Assembly: GCA_947258755.1 (NCBI GenBank)
Contig: CAMYJO010000023.1
Location: 1 to 36,918 of the forward strand
DNA length: 36,918 nucleotides
DNA from: an uncultured Gammaproteobacteria bacterium
GTDB taxonomy: Bacteria; Pseudomonadota; Gammaproteobacteria; JAADHQ01
Reading direction: 5' to 3'
How positions within the stretch are numbered: position 1 is the first letter of the stretch; every line of letters begins with the position of its first letter. The notes under the pieces were generated by a model. It was not told the DNA's origin. It was given only the letters and a program-made list of their open reading frames with translations, and ran no database searches. This document shows positions 23,888 to 33,075 of this stretch, piece after piece. A program made the position numbers and the translations under genes.

Positions 23888-24622
23888 ATGCCTTATAAAC
23901 CCGACCAATTTCATATTTCTGAAAACGCGGATCGGCTTTTTCTCGAATGTGCAGAGAATATTGTCGAGTATGCCAGACAATGCGTCAAGGAACATGGCTC
24001 GTTCAGCATGGCGCTGGCCGGTGGCTCCACACCAAAACAACTATACCTGCAACTTTCCACTAGTCCATTGTTAGAGCAAATGCCGTGGGCATCCTGTCAG
24101 TTCTATTTTGGCGATGAACGCATGGTAGCACATGATCATACCGACAGTAATTACGCCATGGCTAAGCAAGCGCTGTTTGAGCGCGCGCCCGTTGCCGCCG
24201 AAAACATACACCCTATGCCTACCGACTGTACCCAGGCGGCGGACTGCGCTGCTAAATATCAGCGACAGATAACAGACGCCACACCATTTGACCTGGTCTT
24301 ATTGGGAATGGGGCCGGATGGTCACACGGCATCCTTATTTCCCGATACCGATATCCTGACGGAAAATAAAAAGTCGGTTGCTGCAGTCTACGTAGACAAA
24401 TTGGCCGCCTGGCGAATTAGCCTGACCTTTGCCTGTATCAATCGCAGTAAACGCGTCATCGTCCTGACGCAGGGCAAAGGAAAAAAAGATATTATTCAAG
24501 AGATACTCTACGGTGATACACCACAACAATATCCGATAACAGGCATACGCCCAGCCGGGCTGCTAAGCTGGTACCTTGATAAGGACGCCCTTCCGCAACA
24601 TGCCAATAACGAGGCACCTTAG
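23888..24622 (+). CDS. pgl: 6-phosphogluconolactonase
   Basis: The 244-residue DevB/SOL-type protein carries SMALAGGSTPKQLY, the DERMVAHDHTDSNYAMAK catalytic region and GMGPDGHTASLFPDT. It hydrolyses 6-phosphogluconolactone in the oxidative pentose phosphate or Entner-Doudoroff route, between the zwf and gnd products encoded further along. ATG 23888 is chosen; an in-frame TTG at 23867 would add 7 residues and is less likely. It is divergent from mpl and upstream of ppx. A chemically unrelated YbhE-type lactonase is not seen. Placement next to ppx instead of zwf is less usual but the cluster still groups sugar-phosphate and polyphosphate genes. Confidence 0.93.
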   Translation: MPYKPDQFHISENADRLFLECAENIVEYARQCVKEHGSFSMALAGGSTPKQLYLQLSTSPLLEQMPWASCQFYFGDERMVAHDHTDSNYAMAKQALFERAPVAAENIHPMPTDCTQAADCAAKYQRQITDATPFDLVLLGMGPDGHTASLFPDTDILTENKKSVAAVYVDKLAAWRISLTFACINRSKRVIVLTQGKGKKDIIQEILYGDTPQQYPITGIRPAGLLSWYLDKDALPQHANNEAP

Positions 24623-24702
24623 GAAGCCTCGGTGACTGGCACAAACAAAGTCTCATCTGTTAATATATAAACTTAGCAAAGCACGAGTAGTCATAATATA
24701 AA

Positions 24703-26193
24703 ATGCACAATATATTTGCAGCGATTGACTTGGGTTCAAACAGCTTTCATATGATTGTCGGACAACATAAATCCGGACAAATCATCATCCTGGATAAATT
24801 GCGTGAAATGGTCCGACTGGCTTCAGGTCTGGACGAACACAAGAACATCTCACCCGAAGTCATGCAGAAGGCCCTCGACTGCCTGTCACGCTTTGGCGAA
24901 AGGATACGGCACCTGCATGCCGATGTAGTCCGCATCGTCGGCACCAATACACTGCGTCAGGCACGCAACTCTGCTGAATTTATGCACAAAGCCGAAGCCC
25001 TCCTCGGCCACCCGATCGAAATTATTTCAGGTATGGAAGAAGCCCGCCTGATCTATTCAGGCGTGTCGCATAATGTCGATGTCGATAATGGCAAACGCCT
25101 GGTCGTTGATATCGGTGGCGGTAGCACCGAGATCATTATTGGCGAACGTTTCCAACCTTTAATGATGGAAAGTCTGTACATGGGCTGCGTCAGCATGACC
25201 AAGCGTTTTTTTGCCAGCGGCAATATCACCAGCAAGAAACTCGACAAGGCAAAAATGTATACCATGATGGAGCTGGAACCACACATCAAGGCCTACAGGA
25301 AACTAGGCTGGGATGATGCCATAGGTGCTTCCGGCACCGCCAGAGCACTGCGCAGCATTGCTCTGGAAGAAGGCTTGACCGACTATGGTATTACCAAGAA
25401 GGCGCTGAAAGAAATTCTGGAAAAATTACTGCAAGCAGGCAGTATTGACAACATCTCCCTGAAAGGTCTGAAGTCCGAGCGCAAACCCGTCATTCTTGGC
25501 GGCGCGATAGTGTTGAGTGCCATTTTCGAGGCCTTTGACATCAAGACAATGACAGTATCCGGTGGCGCCTTGCGTGAAGGCATCCTGTATGATCTCATCG
25601 GTCGCGGTGAAAACCAGGATTCACGTTCAGAAAGTGTCGAGACGTTTGCGCGACGCTTTGTCGTTGATCACGCCCATAGTGAACGGGTTGTCGATACTGC
25701 CACACTGTTATTAAAACAGGTCAGCGACGACTGGTTTGATCAGGACAATCAGGAAGAGGCAGAAAAACATCTAGGCTGGGCGGCACGCCTGCACGAAGTG
25801 GGACTGTGTATCGCGCATAGTCAGTATTATGCACATGGGGCCTATATGGTGGGACAGGCCGACCTGATGGGTTTTTCAAGGCAGGACCAGAAACTACTGG
25901 CGGCCATGATACAACTCCACAGACGTACAATACGCATGGAACTGTTTGATGATTTTGATTCTGGCAATAAAAAAATGGGCAAGCGCTTGCTAATCCTGTT
26001 GCGACTTGCGGTACTGCTGAACAGAAGCCGAGCCGATAGCCCGCCACCACTACCCGAGATTGCAGTAGATAAAAAATCTATATCCCTGACATTCAAAGAT
26101 GACTGGTTACAACAGCACCCGCTGACGCAAAGTGACCTGGAATCCGAGATTAACTACCTGGACAAGGCCGGCTACCAGCTAAGCATCGGGTAA
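24703..26193 (+). CDS. ppx: Exopolyphosphatase (Ppx/GppA family)
   Basis: The 496-residue protein begins IFAAIDLGSNSFHMIVGQ, the first phosphate loop of the actin-like ASKHA fold, with the second VVDIGGGSTEIIIGE and the third GGAIVLSAIFEAF. The C-terminal HD-like helical domain is present, so the length is that of E. coli Ppx. It removes terminal phosphates from inorganic polyphosphate; GppA (pppGpp hydrolase) is the near relative. Linkage with ppk1 supports Ppx. It converges on ppk1 with only 20 bp between the stop codons. There is no Shine-Dalgarno and a CATAAT (24692-24697) lies 5 nt before the ATG at 24703, so this mRNA may also have a very short leader. Confidence 0.93.
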   Translation: MHNIFAAIDLGSNSFHMIVGQHKSGQIIILDKLREMVRLASGLDEHKNISPEVMQKALDCLSRFGERIRHLHADVVRIVGTNTLRQARNSAEFMHKAEALLGHPIEIISGMEEARLIYSGVSHNVDVDNGKRLVVDIGGGSTEIIIGERFQPLMMESLYMGCVSMTKRFFASGNITSKKLDKAKMYTMMELEPHIKAYRKLGWDDAIGASGTARALRSIALEEGLTDYGITKKALKEILEKLLQAGSIDNISLKGLKSERKPVILGGAIVLSAIFEAFDIKTMTVSGGALREGILYDLIGRGENQDSRSESVETFARRFVVDHAHSERVVDTATLLLKQVSDDWFDQDNQEEAEKHLGWAARLHEVGLCIAHSQYYAHGAYMVGQADLMGFSRQDQKLLAAMIQLHRRTIRMELFDDFDSGNKKMGKRLLILLRLAVLLNRSRADSPPPLPEIAVDKKSISLTFKDDWLQQHPLTQSDLESEINYLDKAGYQLSIG

Positions 26194-26213
26194 GCCGCAG
26201 GTATTATCGCAAC

Positions 26214-28319
26214 CTAGTGCTTGGACAGGTCTTCCAGCAATTGTGTCTGCGCACTGAAAGCTGGATTATCATCAGTATAGCGACAGTAGTTACCATCCGG
26301 CATTAATACCCAGCTCTGGGTATTGTCTTTCAGGTAATAGTGTAGCTGCTTGCTAATCATGTTGCTGATACGCTTGGTCTGAATTGGAAAACAAACTTCA
26401 ACACGCTGCACCAGATTTCTCTCCATCCAGTCGGCACTGGCACAATAGACCTCCGGAGAGTCATCATTCTGAAAATAGAATACGCGAGTGTGTTCGAGAA
26501 AGCGACCGACGATAGAACGCACTGTTATGTTTTCAGAGACACCCTCAATCCCAGGACGTAGACAGCAAACTCCGCGCACAATCAGATCAATCTCGACACC
26601 GGCAATCGAAGCGCGGTAAAGCGCTTGAATCATCTTCACCTCGGTCAAGGCATTCATCTTGGCGATGATGCGTGCCGGCTTACCTTTACTGGCATTGTCT
26701 GTTTCACGATCGATCTTTTTCAACAGAGCTGTATGCAAGGTAAAAGGCGACTGCAGCAATTTGTGTAATTTGGACACTTTACCCAGGCTGGTCAATTGCA
26801 TGAACACCTTGTGCACGTCCTCACCAATTTGTTGGTCGCTGGTAAACAGCCCATAGTCAGTATAGAAGCGGGTCGTACCCGGGTGATAATTTCCGGTCCC
26901 CAGATGCACGTAGTTTCGTAGTACCTTGCCTTCACGGCGAACCACCAGTGCCATTTTCGCATGTGTCTTGTAGCCAACGACACCATAGACCACATGGGCA
27001 CCCGCCTCCTGCAAACGGTTGGCCAACGCGATATTATCGGCCTCATCAAAACGCGCCCGCAGCTCAATAACAACCGAGACCTCTTTTCCCGAGCGTGCAG
27101 CCTCAACCAGCGCATCGACGATGCTTGATTTAGGGCCGGTGCGATACAAGGTTTGCTTGATCACCAGGACTTTTTCGTCAGACGCGGCCTTATGCAGGAA
27201 ATCCACGACCGGCACAAACGATTCAAACGGATGATGCAACAGGATATCCTGTCGACGTAATACAGAAAAAATGTCCGCACCACCGGCAAGCTTGACCGGT
27301 ATACTCGGCGTAAACGGTTTGAAACGCAGATCCGGCCTGTCTTCCAGGTCACATAACTGCATCAGGCGGTTCAGGTTTACAGGTCCATTAACCTTATAGA
27401 TCTCATCTTCGTCGAGTTTAAAGTTTTTACGCAGGAAATTGACTACATCTTCAGGGCAGTCACTATCAATCTCCAGCCTGACCATGTCACCATAGCGCCT
27501 GGATAACAACTCACCTTCCATCGCCCGCAACAGGTTTTCAACTTCCTCGGCATCCACAAACAAATCACTGTTGCGAGTGGCGCGAAACTGAAATGAACCC
27601 TTGACCTTCATACCATGAAAAAGCTCATCAACATTTTCATGTATGATAGACGACAGAAACACAAAGTCCTGCTTACCCGTTCCTTTAACGCTTTCGGGGA
27701 TCTTGATCAAACGTGGCAACGAACGCGGCGCTTGAACAACGGCCATATCACAACTGCGACCAAAGGCATCCTTACCTTCCAGGGAGATAACAAAAGATAA
27801 ACTTTTATTAAGGATTCGCGGGAACGGGTGCGCCGGATCCAAGCCCATCGGCGTTAACACCGGTAACAGTGAATCCTGGAAATAGCGATAAAGCCATTCG
27901 GCCTGATCTTTATTCCAGTCACTACGCCGAATAAAACGAATATCTTCTTTTTCCAGTTCAGGCAACAGTATCTCATTGAGTATGCGATATTGTTCATCAA
28001 CCAGTTCCACAGCGCGGATACGTATTTCTTTCAGTGCTTCCTGGGCTGTGCGTCCATCGTCACTGACATTGCCTAAACCCAATTCCGCCTTGTGCTTCAA
28101 CCCGGAAACACGAACCTCGAAGAATTCATCCAGGTTGGTACTGGAAATACATAGAAAACGCAGGCGCTCCAACAATGGCGCCTGCTCGTCCATGGCTTGC
28201 TCAAGCACACGACGATTAAATTCCAGCAGACTTAACTCGCGGTTAAGAAACAACTCGGGGGACTTCAGGTCTGTATTATTTTGCTCCGACATATGCTCTT
28301 GATCTTCGTTTAATGCCAT
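26214..28319 (-). CDS. ppk1: Polyphosphate kinase 1
   Basis: The ~701-residue protein has the PPK1 domain order: N-terminal helical domain from LFLNRELSLLEFNRRVLEQA, middle domain, and the two phospholipase-D-like C-terminal domains. The latter show ELRARFDEADNI and the active-site region HLGTGNYHPGTTRFYTDYG with its phosphorylated His, then a second domain with ...IVRGVCCLRPG. It makes polyphosphate reversibly from ATP. Three starts are possible (28331, 28319, 28292); 28319 is a compromise because the domain begins later and each ribosome-binding site is weak. It converges on ppx and a Pho-box-like site lies ~36 bp upstream, overlapping the stop of the gene before it. Confidence 0.95.
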   Translation of the reverse strand: MALNEDQEHMSEQNNTDLKSPELFLNRELSLLEFNRRVLEQAMDEQAPLLERLRFLCISSTNLDEFFEVRVSGLKHKAELGLGNVSDDGRTAQEALKEIRIRAVELVDEQYRILNEILLPELEKEDIRFIRRSDWNKDQAEWLYRYFQDSLLPVLTPMGLDPAHPFPRILNKSLSFVISLEGKDAFGRSCDMAVVQAPRSLPRLIKIPESVKGTGKQDFVFLSSIIHENVDELFHGMKVKGSFQFRATRNSDLFVDAEEVENLLRAMEGELLSRRYGDMVRLEIDSDCPEDVVNFLRKNFKLDEDEIYKVNGPVNLNRLMQLCDLEDRPDLRFKPFTPSIPVKLAGGADIFSVLRRQDILLHHPFESFVPVVDFLHKAASDEKVLVIKQTLYRTGPKSSIVDALVEAARSGKEVSVVIELRARFDEADNIALANRLQEAGAHVVYGVVGYKTHAKMALVVRREGKVLRNYVHLGTGNYHPGTTRFYTDYGLFTSDQQIGEDVHKVFMQLTSLGKVSKLHKLLQSPFTLHTALLKKIDRETDNASKGKPARIIAKMNALTEVKMIQALYRASIAGVEIDLIVRGVCCLRPGIEGVSENITVRSIVGRFLEHTRVFYFQNDDSPEVYCASADWMERNLVQRVEVCFPIQTKRISNMISKQLHYYLKDNTQSWVLMPDGNYCRYTDDNPAFSAQTQLLEDLSKH

Positions 28320-28338
28320 GTTCCGTATCATTAAAAAA

Positions 28339-28372
28339 CAGATAACATGACTTGATGACTATTTCGTGACAA
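28339..28372 (-). promoter_or_regulatory. Pho-box-like promoter of ppk1
   Basis: On the reverse strand TTGTCAC-GAAA-TAGTCAT (28355-28372) has two half-sites at 11-bp phase with 6/7 and 5/7 matches. Ten bases later comes TATCTG (28339-28344, 3/6 of -10). The site straddles the last codons and stop of the DUF4442 gene, so part of its sequence is constrained by coding. Confidence 0.45.
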
Positions 28373-28766
28373 ACCAGTGATAAATGGCGTGGGTTGTTAC
28401 TTCACCGGCTGCTGTCTTTAGTTTAACATCTACCGCGACCAGTGCGCGACCCTTGGCCAGCAATTGTTTTTCCAATTTTTCTTCATCAGCCTGCTCAATA
28501 GAGGGGAAAGCGATCAGCGTAGAATTTACCGGCTTACTGTATTTTATCTCGGCTCGCCTGACCACGGCAAGCACCTGCCCCTCCCATGCTGGAAAACGCT
28601 GGCGCAAGTAATCGCCGCTACTGATCTCGGCCAGCGCGAATTGTGCACTCGCATGCATATTACCGACATGATTCTGGACCTGTTCGGTGAAAGGCAGTTG
28701 TAATAACGGACCTTCGGGTTCGCGCTCAATGCCCAGAAGGCGCGCAAACATAACATCCTTGCTCAT
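28359..28766 (-). CDS. DUF4442-like hotdog-fold protein
   Basis: The chosen ATG at 28766 gives about 135 residues; a GTG at 28775 is the alternative. The segments HVGNMHASAQFALAEISSG and VDVKLKTAAGEVTTHAIYHWFV fit the DUF4442/YiiD-C hotdog fold, related to acyl-CoA thioesterases such as PaaI, with substrate unknown. The gene begins 16 bp after the zwf stop and ends 40 bp before ppk1, so it belongs to a gnd-zwf-this-ppk1 run. Position between carbon flux and polyphosphate genes gives no further clue to function. No signal peptide is present. Confidence 0.65.
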   Translation of the reverse strand: MSKDVMFARLLGIEREPEGPLLQLPFTEQVQNHVGNMHASAQFALAEISSGDYLRQRFPAWEGQVLAVVRRAEIKYSKPVNSTLIAFPSIEQADEEKLEKQLLAKGRALVAVDVKLKTAAGEVTTHAIYHWFVTK

Positions 28767-28782
28767 GAGGCCCACTTTTGCT

Positions 28783-30264
28783 TCAGGATTCTTCCTCTAT
28801 CGCGTTTCGCCAGTATTGGTCTTCACGATCAAAGACCCGGTTGGCCTCTTGCGGCCCCCAGCTGCCTGCCGGGTAGGTATGGATATAATCACGCTCCGTT
28901 GACCATACCTTTAATACTGGATCCATGACATCCCAGGCCCATTTGATTTCGTCATAACGCAAAAACAGGGAATGATCATCCTCGATGGCGTCCAGCAACA
29001 GGCCTTCATAGGCATCGATCTTGATATCCGATGACAGCCCGGAACTGGCATCCAATTGCGTTGTTTGAGTCAATAATTCAAGACCATTTTTCTTCGTCTG
29101 CATCTCCATACGCAGGCACTCATTCGGCTGTATACCCAACATAATCCAGTTCGGCTTTAATTGCTCTATCTGCGATTGACGAAATAATTGTTGCGGCGGA
29201 TGCTTGAAACGAATACTGATCAAAGAACTATTCTGCGCCATGCGTTTACCGGTACGCAAATAAAACGGAACATTGCGCCAACGCCAGTTATCGACATAGA
29301 GCTTAAGTGACGCAAAGGTTTCCGTGGTACTCATCGGCGGAATATCTTTTTCTTCAAGGTATCCGGCCAGTTTGTCGCCATCCACATTACCGGAGGCGTA
29401 TTGGGCACGAAATGCGTGCGCATGCACGGCATGCTTGGGGATAGGGCGGATAGACTTAAGCACCTTAACCTTTTCATCACGTAGGGACTCGGCATCAAGA
29501 GCTGGCGGCGGCTCCATCGCCACCAGCGTTAACATTTGCAGCAAATGACTTTGCAACATATCGCGTAATGCGCCCGCTTCGTCATAATATCCGGCACGGC
29601 CCTCGATGCCCTGGCTTTCCGAATGCGTTATCTGGATATGATCAATATAGTTTCGGTTCCACAAGGGCTCCAGCATCAGGTTGGCAAAACGAAAAACCAG
29701 TACGTTCTGTACCATGCTCTTGCCCAGGTAGTGATCGATCCTGAAGATCTGGCTTTCCTTGAAATTCCTGTGTAGTGCCTGCTCCAGGATTTGCGCACTC
29801 TCACCATCATAACCAAACGGTTTTTCGATAATCAGTCTGCGCCAGGCATGCTCCTCATTATTCAGGCCTGCCTCGCTCAGCGAATGTCCTACGCGACCAT
29901 ATTCGGACGGCGGTATCGATAGGTAAAAAAGCACATTGGGACTAAACTGAGCGTCGTTGCTGACCAGTTCGGCAATTTGATTATAGGTCTGCTGCTCATG
30001 AAGATCACCGCTACGGTAATGCAGACGCTCGGCCAGCGCCGCAAACACCTCTTCATTCAATGATCCGCGTGCGCGTGATTGCAATAAGTCGCGTACATAT
30101 TCATGCCATTGTTCGCGCGAATATTCCTTTCTACCCATGCAGATAATCGTCATGCCATCTGATAACTTGCCGGATTCCTGTAAATGATACAGTGCTGGCA
30201 ATAATTTGTTACGGGCAAGATTACCGGTTGCACCAAAGATTACGAATGTACATGACTCACTCAT
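28783..30264 (-). CDS. zwf: Glucose-6-phosphate 1-dehydrogenase
   Basis: The 493-residue protein begins with the NADP-binding [16 protein letters not shown], then [13 protein letters not shown], and the substrate/active-site signature [13 protein letters not shown]. The length and tail ...[13 protein letters not shown] are standard. It oxidises glucose-6-phosphate to the lactone hydrolysed by Pgl. A RBS (AGGTG, 7 nt) precedes the start. gnd lies 18 bp upstream, so gnd-zwf are an operon, with the DUF4442 gene and ppk1 probably in the same run. Confidence 0.97.
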   Translation of the reverse strand: MSESCTFVIFGATGNLARNKLLPALYHLQESGKLSDGMTIICMGRKEYSREQWHEYVRDLLQSRARGSLNEEVFAALAERLHYRSGDLHEQQTYNQIAELVSNDAQFSPNVLFYLSIPPSEYGRVGHSLSEAGLNNEEHAWRRLIIEKPFGYDGESAQILEQALHRNFKESQIFRIDHYLGKSMVQNVLVFRFANLMLEPLWNRNYIDHIQITHSESQGIEGRAGYYDEAGALRDMLQSHLLQMLTLVAMEPPPALDAESLRDEKVKVLKSIRPIPKHAVHAHAFRAQYASGNVDGDKLAGYLEEKDIPPMSTTETFASLKLYVDNWRWRNVPFYLRTGKRMAQNSSLISIRFKHPPQQLFRQSQIEQLKPNWIMLGIQPNECLRMEMQTKKNGLELLTQTTQLDASSGLSSDIKIDAYEGLLLDAIEDDHSLFLRYDEIKWAWDVMDPVLKVWSTERDYIHTYPAGSWGPQEANRVFDREDQYWRNAIEEES

Positions 30265-30282
30265 AAGAAAACACCTATTCAG

Positions 30283-31194
30283 TTATTTTTTTTCTTTGAC
30301 CAAATGACCGCCAAAAGCATTACGCATCATGGATAACAGCCGATTGCCATAGCCTTCCTGGTCCTGACTGCTAAAACGCATTTGCAAGGCCAGGGCCAGC
30401 ACCGGCGCTGCAACGCCCTGGTCGATCGACTCTACTACAGTCCAACGCCCTTCACCGGAGTCGGCCACAAAGGGCTCGATATCTGCAAGCTGCTGGTCTT
30501 CAGAGAGGAAATCGGCCATTAGATCCAGCAACCAACTGCGCACCACTGAACTGTGTCGCCACAGTTCCGAGATTTGCGCCATATCCAGATTGAATTCTTC
30601 TTTACCACGCATCAATGCAAAACCTTCTGCAAAGGCCTGCATCATCCCATACTCGATACCATTATGAATCATTTTGGTAAAGTGACCGGAGCCAACGGGG
30701 CCGACGTGCGCCCAACCCCTGTCTTCGGCTGGTGCCAATGCTTTCAATGCGGGCTCTATTTGTTTGACCACATCATCTTCACCACCGACCATCAAGCAAT
30801 AACCGTTTTTCAGACCCCATACACCACCCGAGGTGCCGGCATCAACAAAACCGATGTCGCTTTTGGCGAGCATGGCCGCATGGCGCTGACTGTCATGATA
30901 ATTGGAATTACCGCCATCAATAACGATATCACCCGCCTCCAGCATCGACGCCAGCTCATGTAACGCGCTATCGGTGGGGGCGCCACTAGGAATCATCAGC
31001 CACACAACCCGCGGAGCCTGTAGCTGTTGCACGGCATGTAACATGGAGTCAGCAGGTAACATACCCTCCTCCGCTGCCAGCTCTTCAGTAATTTCAGGCG
31101 TGCGATTATAGCCAACCACTTCAACGCCGTTGCTGATTAAACGGCGCGCCATGTTTGCCCCCATCTTACCCAATCCTATTAACGCCAATCGCAT
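30283..31194 (-). CDS. gnd: 6-phosphogluconate dehydrogenase, decarboxylating (short form)
   Basis: The 303-residue protein begins MRLALIGLGKMGANMARRL, a Rossmann dinucleotide site. It contains the substrate region DAGTSGGVWGLKNGYCLMVGG and the catalytic GSGHFTKMIHNGIEYGMM. It has the short, ~300-residue form of Gnd (as in YqeC/GntZ types, often NAD-preferring), and not the ~470-residue long form. It oxidatively decarboxylates 6-phosphogluconate to ribulose-5-phosphate. GAGGAG lies just upstream of the ATG. A short dyad (31228-31243) precedes it. The genes pgl, zwf and gnd together complete the oxidative pentose phosphate branch. Confidence 0.95.
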   Translation of the reverse strand: MRLALIGLGKMGANMARRLISNGVEVVGYNRTPEITEELAAEEGMLPADSMLHAVQQLQAPRVVWLMIPSGAPTDSALHELASMLEAGDIVIDGGNSNYHDSQRHAAMLAKSDIGFVDAGTSGGVWGLKNGYCLMVGGEDDVVKQIEPALKALAPAEDRGWAHVGPVGSGHFTKMIHNGIEYGMMQAFAEGFALMRGKEEFNLDMAQISELWRHSSVVRSWLLDLMADFLSEDQQLADIEPFVADSGEGRWTVVESIDQGVAAPVLALALQMRFSSQDQEGYGNRLLSMMRNAFGGHLVKEKK

Positions 31195-31227
31195 GTCATT
31201 CTCCTCATTAATATAGTTAGCATGAAT

Positions 31228-31243
31228 GAGTTGCTCGCAACTC
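31228..31243. repeat. 16-bp dyad upstream of gnd
   Basis: GAGTTGC-TC-GCAACTC is a perfect 7-bp dyad with a 2-bp centre, ~34 bp before the gnd start. It could be a binding site for a repressor of the gnd-zwf run; no known consensus (for example HexR) matches. Confidence 0.35.
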
Positions 31244-31635
31244 TACGCGCATTTGATCAGTGCTACCGTCCACAGCTAGATAGGGATATTAATCCACCCC
31301 CGCATACATAAGCTCATGATTGCTACCGGGGCCAAGCCCAATCAGAACAAATCGCCTATTTCTTTTTAAAGCCGCGCAAACGACAGCACGAAGGCATGAT
31401 TAATCCTGATCTGTAGTCATCACTATAATGCATAAAATCAGATAATCCACAGTAAAGCCACACTTATCACCTCGGTATCGGTCGATATCTCAATAACTTA
31501 ACTGACGAACGTATTTCCAGGGGAAAAAGGTAAAACAACGGTTAATTTCGATTGTAGGCACATATCGTTGTGCTCAATAAGCCCGCTTTAGTCGCACGCA
31601 TTGATTACTTCAGATCGGCAATCTAAGCTCAATAT
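31244..31635. other. Intergenic region between gnd and glgA, no gene seen
   Basis: About 390 bp holding the glgA 3' flank and gnd upstream DNA. A lone TATAAT at 31424-31429 has no fitting -35 and no gene downstream. I see no ORF, tRNA or strong terminator. Confidence 0.45.
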
Positions 31636-33075
31636 TCAATGCAGTTGATCATAAAGCTGAATATATTCACGCGCACTATGGTCCCAGGAAAAGTCACGCC
31701 ACATCGCAGTGATTTGCAACTTCTTCCAGACCAGGTCTTCATTATAGTACTTTAAGGCGTGACCCAAGGTCTGCACCAGATCGCTCGGGCGGTCGCCACT
31801 AAAAACAAAACCATTGGCCTCGCCGTTAGCCAAGGTATCGGCATCGGTGTTGACCACGGTATCGGCAAGGCCGCCGACCTTGCGCACCACCGGCAAGGTA
31901 CCGTAATGCAAACTGTACATCTGATTAAGGCCGCAGGGTTCAAACCGGGACGGCATCAAAAACAGATCGGATCCAGCTTCTATACGATGCGCGAATGCTT
32001 CATTGTAGCCAATCGTTACCGCAATACGACCTGGGTACTTTTTTGCGAAACGTAACAATGCCTGTTGATAGTCTTCTTCGCCGCTGCCTAAAAAGATCAA
32101 CTGTATCGGCAACTGCATGATGTCATCGATCGCCTCAAGGATAATATCGATGCCCTTTTGGTACACCAGCCTGCCAATAAAACCCGCCAGCGCCACATCG
32201 TCTTTGCGCAAAGCAGAACTTTGCTGCAAGGCCTTCTTATTTAATTGTTTATACTCAACGTTACGCACACTATAGGGCTCGAGAATCAACGGGTCGGTTT
32301 CCGTATTCCAGACATCGGTATCGATACCATTGACTATGCCGCTCAGTGAAGCAGACCGATGCTGCAACAGCCCCTCCAGACCATAACCAAACTCCTGCGT
32401 CTGGATCTCTTTGGCATAGGTAGGACTGACCGTGGTTATTTTGTCGGCATAGACCAAACCACCTTTGATAAAGGATAGCTGGCCATGAAATTCAAGCCCA
32501 TCATGTGACCATAGACTGTCTGGCAAATCGAGTTCAACGAAATTGGCATGCGGGAACAGGCCCTGATAGGCCATATTATGAATAGTGAACACGGTCGGTG
32601 GCGCCTGCTCTTCCAATGACAACAAGGCGGGCACCAGTCCGGTTTGCCAGTCATTACAATGGATGATATCCGGCTTCCATTTCAAGCTAGTACGTCGCAT
32701 GGCAATTTCGACAATAACGCGACAAAACAGATCAAAGCGAGCGGCGTTATCCGACCATGGCTGGCCATCAGGACCCATGTACGGGTTACCGGCACGAGTG
32801 AACAAAGCGGGAAAATCGACCAACCAGACTTTAACAGAACTACCCGGTAGGTCGCCCATTAATATCCTGACCTTACCCTGCGGCATATCTAATCGGGCCA
32901 TGCAGCGTGTTGGCCCCATATTGTCTATAACTTCGGGATAGGCTGGCAGGATAATACGCACGTCCTGCCGCAGTGCGCACAATGCTCGCGGCAAGCTACC
33001 GGCAACATCAGCAAGACCACCCGTCTTCACCAGCGGAAACACCTCGCTGGAAGCAAATAACACCTTGCGCAGCAT
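31636..33075 (-). CDS. glgA: Glycogen synthase (ADP-glucose type)
   Basis: The 479-residue GT5 protein begins KVLFASSEVFPLVKTGGLADVAGSLPRAL, with the KTGGL ADP-glucose-binding loop. It contains HCNDWQTGLVP, GFIGRLVYQKG and the C-terminal SRFEPCGLNQMYSLHYGTLPVVR. It elongates alpha-1,4-glucan chains from ADP-glucose. Its ATG overlaps the glgB stop by one base (TGATG), so glgB and glgA are translationally coupled on the reverse strand. glgC, which supplies ADP-glucose, lies divergently upstream of glgB. No terminator is evident after the stop. Confidence 0.97.
   Translation of the reverse strand: MLRKVLFASSEVFPLVKTGGLADVAGSLPRALCALRQDVRIILPAYPEVIDNMGPTRCMARLDMPQGKVRILMGDLPGSSVKVWLVDFPALFTRAGNPYMGPDGQPWSDNAARFDLFCRVIVEIAMRRTSLKWKPDIIHCNDWQTGLVPALLSLEEQAPPTVFTIHNMAYQGLFPHANFVELDLPDSLWSHDGLEFHGQLSFIKGGLVYADKITTVSPTYAKEIQTQEFGYGLEGLLQHRSASLSGIVNGIDTDVWNTETDPLILEPYSVRNVEYKQLNKKALQQSSALRKDDVALAGFIGRLVYQKGIDIILEAIDDIMQLPIQLIFLGSGEEDYQQALLRFAKKYPGRIAVTIGYNEAFAHRIEAGSDLFLMPSRFEPCGLNQMYSLHYGTLPVVRKVGGLADTVVNTDADTLANGEANGFVFSGDRPSDLVQTLGHALKYYNEDLVWKKLQITAMWRDFSWDHSAREYIQLYDQLH

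Noticed and set aside
31424-31429. Orphan TATAAT on the plus strand as promoter of a small RNA
   Set aside because: No matching -35, no downstream hairpin with a T-run, and no ORF.
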